A stretch of DNA of 17,134 nucleotides from RGIG9079 sp964567845 (GTDB taxonomy: Bacteria; Bacteroidota; Bacteroidia; Bacteroidales; Marinifilaceae): positions 1 to 17,134 of the forward strand of contig CAZMOG010000041.1 of the NCBI GenBank assembly GCA_964567845.1, written 5' to 3'. Both the position numbers and the translations under genes were made by a program. The notes beneath the pieces are model-generated. The model made no database searches. It saw only the letters and a program-made list of their open reading frames with translations, and had not been told where the DNA came from. Below are positions 14,941 to 17,134 of this stretch, piece after piece (position 1 is the stretch's first letter; each line of letters opens with the position of its first letter).

Positions 14941-15584
14941 GGGCAAGTGAGTTCCCCGGTATTCTTCCCATAAAAGATTTTGGTTTTAAAGGCGGTAAGA
15001 CGGTTGCCAAGACACCGGCTCCGGCTACACAACAGGAAGTTCAGCAACAAGTTGTCTCTCAGCATGAAGCTCAACCGGTATCTCATTCTGTTTCCCAAGC
15101 TGTTCCCCAATTAAAGGGTGTTGCAAGCCCTGGCGGAACAATAAATTTGCGTGCCGCATTGGATAAGATAAATAACCGAGCCAAAGAGGTACGTAATGAG
15201 GTTCAGTTAGGTACAAATTCATTTAATGACGAGGCTGTTAAGGTTGCCATACAGAATTTTGTTGAGACTAAAATTAATGATAGTCAGTTGTTTATAGTGC
15301 TTAAATCGCTTGAACCCAAGGTAACTGGTTCAGATATTCTTTTCTATGTTGACAGTAACTTCACCGAGCAACAGATTCTTCCGTATAAGCAACGTTTAGA
15401 GAGTGCAATTGCAACATTTGTAAATAATCGTAATGTTACTTTGCAGATTAAGGTTGTTGAGGGTGGTGCTGCAGAACCGGCTAAACCTGTCTATATTACC
15501 CAAGCCGACAAACTTAACCACTTCATTGAACTTAACCCTGTAATTGCCGAAATGGTGGAGCTTTTAGGGTTGGAGATTGAATAA
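14934..15584 (+). CDS. dnaX: Tau-specific C-terminal part of DnaX, read in the -1 frame
   Basis: This frame follows the A10 run directly and adds 216 residues to the first 368, for a 584-residue full-length DnaX, the usual size in Bacteroidota. It starts with KLRASEF and a flexible linker rich in Q, V, P, S and A, for example TPAPATQQEVQQQVVSQ. A folded region begins near TINLRAALDKINNRAKEV, and the end (KLNHFIELNPVIAEMV, then LLGLEIE) resembles the C-terminus of Bacteroidota DnaX proteins. The tau tail normally contacts the polymerase and the DnaB helicase; here that role is inferred. The only in-frame start codon near its 5' end is a TTG at 14937 with no ribosome site, so independent translation is unlikely. 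A plain indel or assembly error in the run cannot be excluded. Confidence 0.85.
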   Translation, partial: KLRASEFPGILPIKDFGFKGGKTVAKTPAPATQQEVQQQVVSQHEAQPVSHSVSQAVPQLKGVASPGGTINLRAALDKINNRAKEVRNEVQLGTNSFNDEAVKVAIQNFVETKINDSQLFIVLKSLEPKVTGSDILFYVDSNFTEQQILPYKQRLESAIATFVNNRNVTLQIKVVEGGAAEPAKPVYITQADKLNHFIELNPVIAEMVELLGLEIE

Positions 15585-15721
15585 AATTAGGTGAAAATTT
15601 ATTTCGTTTATTTGCATCTTATTTTTTTTTCTTTTTATATTGCACATGATTTCTAAGAAGTCGAGTGTTTTTTGTTCTTTTATGTATGGATAACCTATTG
15701 TTTAACCTAAATATAAACATT
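15585..15721. other. AT-rich intergenic spacer
   Basis: This 137-base gap between dnaX and the next gene is very AT-rich. It holds a run of nine T (15622-15630) followed after one C by five T, but I find no GC-containing stem just before it, so no terminator is called. A TTTG at 15611-15614 with TATATTGC at 15636-15643 is a poor promoter match. The start of the next gene is preceded by an A-rich stretch (ATATAAACATT), a common Bacteroidota translation context. No RNA gene is recognised. Confidence 0.5.
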
Positions 15722-17134
15722 ATGACCAAAAAATTAATTTTAGCCATGATGCTAATAGTTATATTCTTACTTATTCCGGGTTTTGAAGGGAGTGCGCAGA
15801 AGAGGAAGAGGAGTAAAGGGGGGACGAGTGAACAGTTTGAGGTTTTTCGATTGCCGGATTCATTAAGCTTTGAGCAGAGGGTAGCCCATTTGTTTGATTA
15901 TTACAATAAAAATACATTTTCGGAAAAATTATATATTCATACAGATAAAGAGAGTTGTTTGTCCGGTGATACAATATGGTTCAAAGCATATTTGACAAGT
16001 GCACTTACAAATTTACCATGCGATTATAGCCGTTTTATGTATATCGATATTGTAGATAGAAGTGATTCAATCTATTACAGAGAGATGTATTCACGACCTG
16101 ATACAACATATACATTTTCCGGAAATATTCCATTAGCCGAGGATTTGCGTCAAGGCGAGTATTTCATTCGCGCATATACCTATTGGCAACAGAATCAAGA
16201 TGAATCATTTATTTATAAGAAACGTATTCGCATAATAAACCCCTTTGACCATCAGATAAAGAGTGAGATTAGGTTAGAGAGGGATAATAGCCAAGGTAAA
16301 CGAGTAATATCGTTATCATTTGTAAATCATTTGAATGAAAAATATACAAATGTCGATTTTTACTATTACGTACCAACTCCAAATGGAGATAATACTCCTA
16401 TTTTGGCTAATACGGGATATAATGGAGTTTCACGAATAACAATCGACGATTCATTGGCAAATAAGATTTATTTGAAGTTTTCGTATGCATCAAGTTGGGA
16501 TTATGAAGGGTATGTGGATATCCCGGGTAGTAAAATTGATTTTGATGTTCAGTTTTTTCCTGAAGGTGGAACTTTGCTCAGTAACAACGTTCAGCGAGTT
16601 GCATTTAAATCTGTAGGAAGAGATGGTAGAGCGATACCGGTGTCCGGAACAATATTTGATAATGAAAAAAAGGTTTGTTCGTTTTCAAGTAATGAGTTGG
16701 GAATGGGCACGTTTTTAATACAGGTCGATAGTTTAAAGAGATATAGGGCCGTTGTTACTCATGAATCCGGTACCATGAAGAAGTATGACATTCCTTTTTC
16801 AACATCGGGAGTGGCACTTCAGGTTATGGGAACCGATGATATGGCAATCTATTCAATCATAAATTCAGATAATTATAGAGATATTCTAAATGATTGTTAT
16901 GTTGTAATTCATTCTCGTGGTTTGTTGCTTGGTGTTATGGAGGCAACAAAATATAATAACATTAGTCTGAATTTATCGAACGCACCGGCGGGAATATTAC
17001 ATTTTGCTTTATATCACAAATCAGGGAAAATTTTAAGTGATAGATTATGGTATCATCATAAATCAAAATTAAGCAATACCAATATTGCTGTTCAAGAGTA
17101 TAAAGATTTGGGAGTTCGAGAATTGCGACCGGCT
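15722..17134 (+). CDS. Exported MG2-domain / TonB-plug type envelope protein (3' end outside window)
   Basis: An open frame of 471 codons runs from ATG 15722 to the last base. It has a signal peptide (about 1-25, ending EGSAQ) followed by a basic patch (KRKRSKGG). The segment at about 69-91, with LYIHTDKESCLSGDTIWFKA, is the hallmark of the alpha-2-macroglobulin MG2-like domain found in large Bacteroidota envelope proteins that often carry a TonB-receptor plug domain near the C-terminus. A second unit contains DVQFFPEGGTLLSNN followed by VAFKSVGRDGRAIPVSGTI. Function is probably at the outer membrane or periplasm, but the substrate is unknown. The gene is visibly AT-richer than the bat operon. 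The C-terminal half is missing, so the plug domain is not seen and is only expected. Confidence 0.85.
   Translation, partial: MTKKLILAMMLIVIFLLIPGFEGSAQKRKRSKGGTSEQFEVFRLPDSLSFEQRVAHLFDYYNKNTFSEKLYIHTDKESCLSGDTIWFKAYLTSALTNLPCDYSRFMYIDIVDRSDSIYYREMYSRPDTTYTFSGNIPLAEDLRQGEYFIRAYTYWQQNQDESFIYKKRIRIINPFDHQIKSEIRLERDNSQGKRVISLSFVNHLNEKYTNVDFYYYVPTPNGDNTPILANTGYNGVSRITIDDSLANKIYLKFSYASSWDYEGYVDIPGSKIDFDVQFFPEGGTLLSNNVQRVAFKSVGRDGRAIPVSGTIFDNEKKVCSFSSNELGMGTFLIQVDSLKRYRAVVTHESGTMKKYDIPFSTSGVALQVMGTDDMAIYSIINSDNYRDILNDCYVVIHSRGLLLGVMEATKYNNISLNLSNAPAGILHFALYHKSGKILSDRLWYHHKSKLSNTNIAVQEYKDLGVRELRPA

Noticed and set aside
14941..14956. Downstream stem (GGG 14941-14943 with CCC 14954-14956) as a frameshift stimulator
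   Set aside because: Three base pairs with a 10-base loop are too weak to call; a folding calculation over about 100 bases would be needed.
14926..15584. dnaX as a decayed pseudogene
   Set aside because: The only lesion is at a homopolymer run, the downstream frame is long and ends in a normal DnaX C-terminus, and the ATPase motifs are intact in an essential gene. A sequencing indel remains possible and is noted in the finding.
15622..15636. T-rich run after dnaX as an intrinsic terminator
   Set aside because: There is no GC-bearing stem immediately upstream; the only self-complementarity nearby is AATAAA/TTTATT.
15681..15688. TATGTATG as a promoter -7 box for the MG2-type gene
   Set aside because: One mismatch to TAnnTTTG and no TTTG at the right distance upstream.

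Overview
The window looks like a chromosomal segment of an anaerobic Bacteroidales bacterium (phylum Bacteroidota). This rests on the protein families, above all a complete MoxR/Bat operon of the Bacteroides aerotolerance type and a TonB/MG2-type envelope protein. It also rests on promoters of the Bacteroidota form TAnnTTTG and on starts with few Shine-Dalgarno sequences. All genes are on the + strand and packed tightly. I see no tRNA, rRNA, insertion sequence, integrase or CRISPR array. Genus cannot be assigned from what is visible.

Region 1 (1-5333) is a housekeeping run: the tail of an unidentified gene, cmk (CMP kinase), ispH (last step of the MEP isoprenoid pathway), pfkA (ATP-dependent phosphofructokinase), priA (replication restart helicase) and a 96-residue three-helix membrane protein. 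cmk/ispH and ispH/pfkA overlap by 11 and 13 bases, so they are probably cotranscribed.

Region 2 (5369-13806) starts with an inverted repeat and a TAnnTTTG promoter, followed by eight genes: moxR, a DUF58 gene, a short BatD-like gene, batA, batB, batC, batD and batE. MoxR is an AAA+ ATPase. DUF58, BatA and BatB are von Willebrand A proteins with intact MIDAS metal sites. BatC and BatE are exported TPR proteins, and BatD and its short relative are membrane-anchored periplasmic proteins. The operon contains three related pairs (BatA/BatB, BatC/BatE, BatD/short BatD), consistent with an envelope-associated complex remodelled by MoxR. Its biochemical role remains unsettled in the literature.

Region 3 (13791-15584) is dnaX, the clamp-loader gamma/tau subunit, with its own promoter inside the end of batE and possibly a leaderless mRNA. 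The reading frame is broken by a run of ten A (14926-14935). Reading straight through gives a 369-residue gamma-like protein that stops right after the run. A -1 frameshift, or one extra A added by RNA polymerase, gives a 584-residue tau-like protein. This is the strongest candidate for an unusual mechanism here. It resembles E. coli dnaX, but with the frame logic reversed.

Region 4 (15585-17134) is an AT-rich spacer and the first 471 codons of a large exported MG2/TonB-plug type protein that runs off the window.
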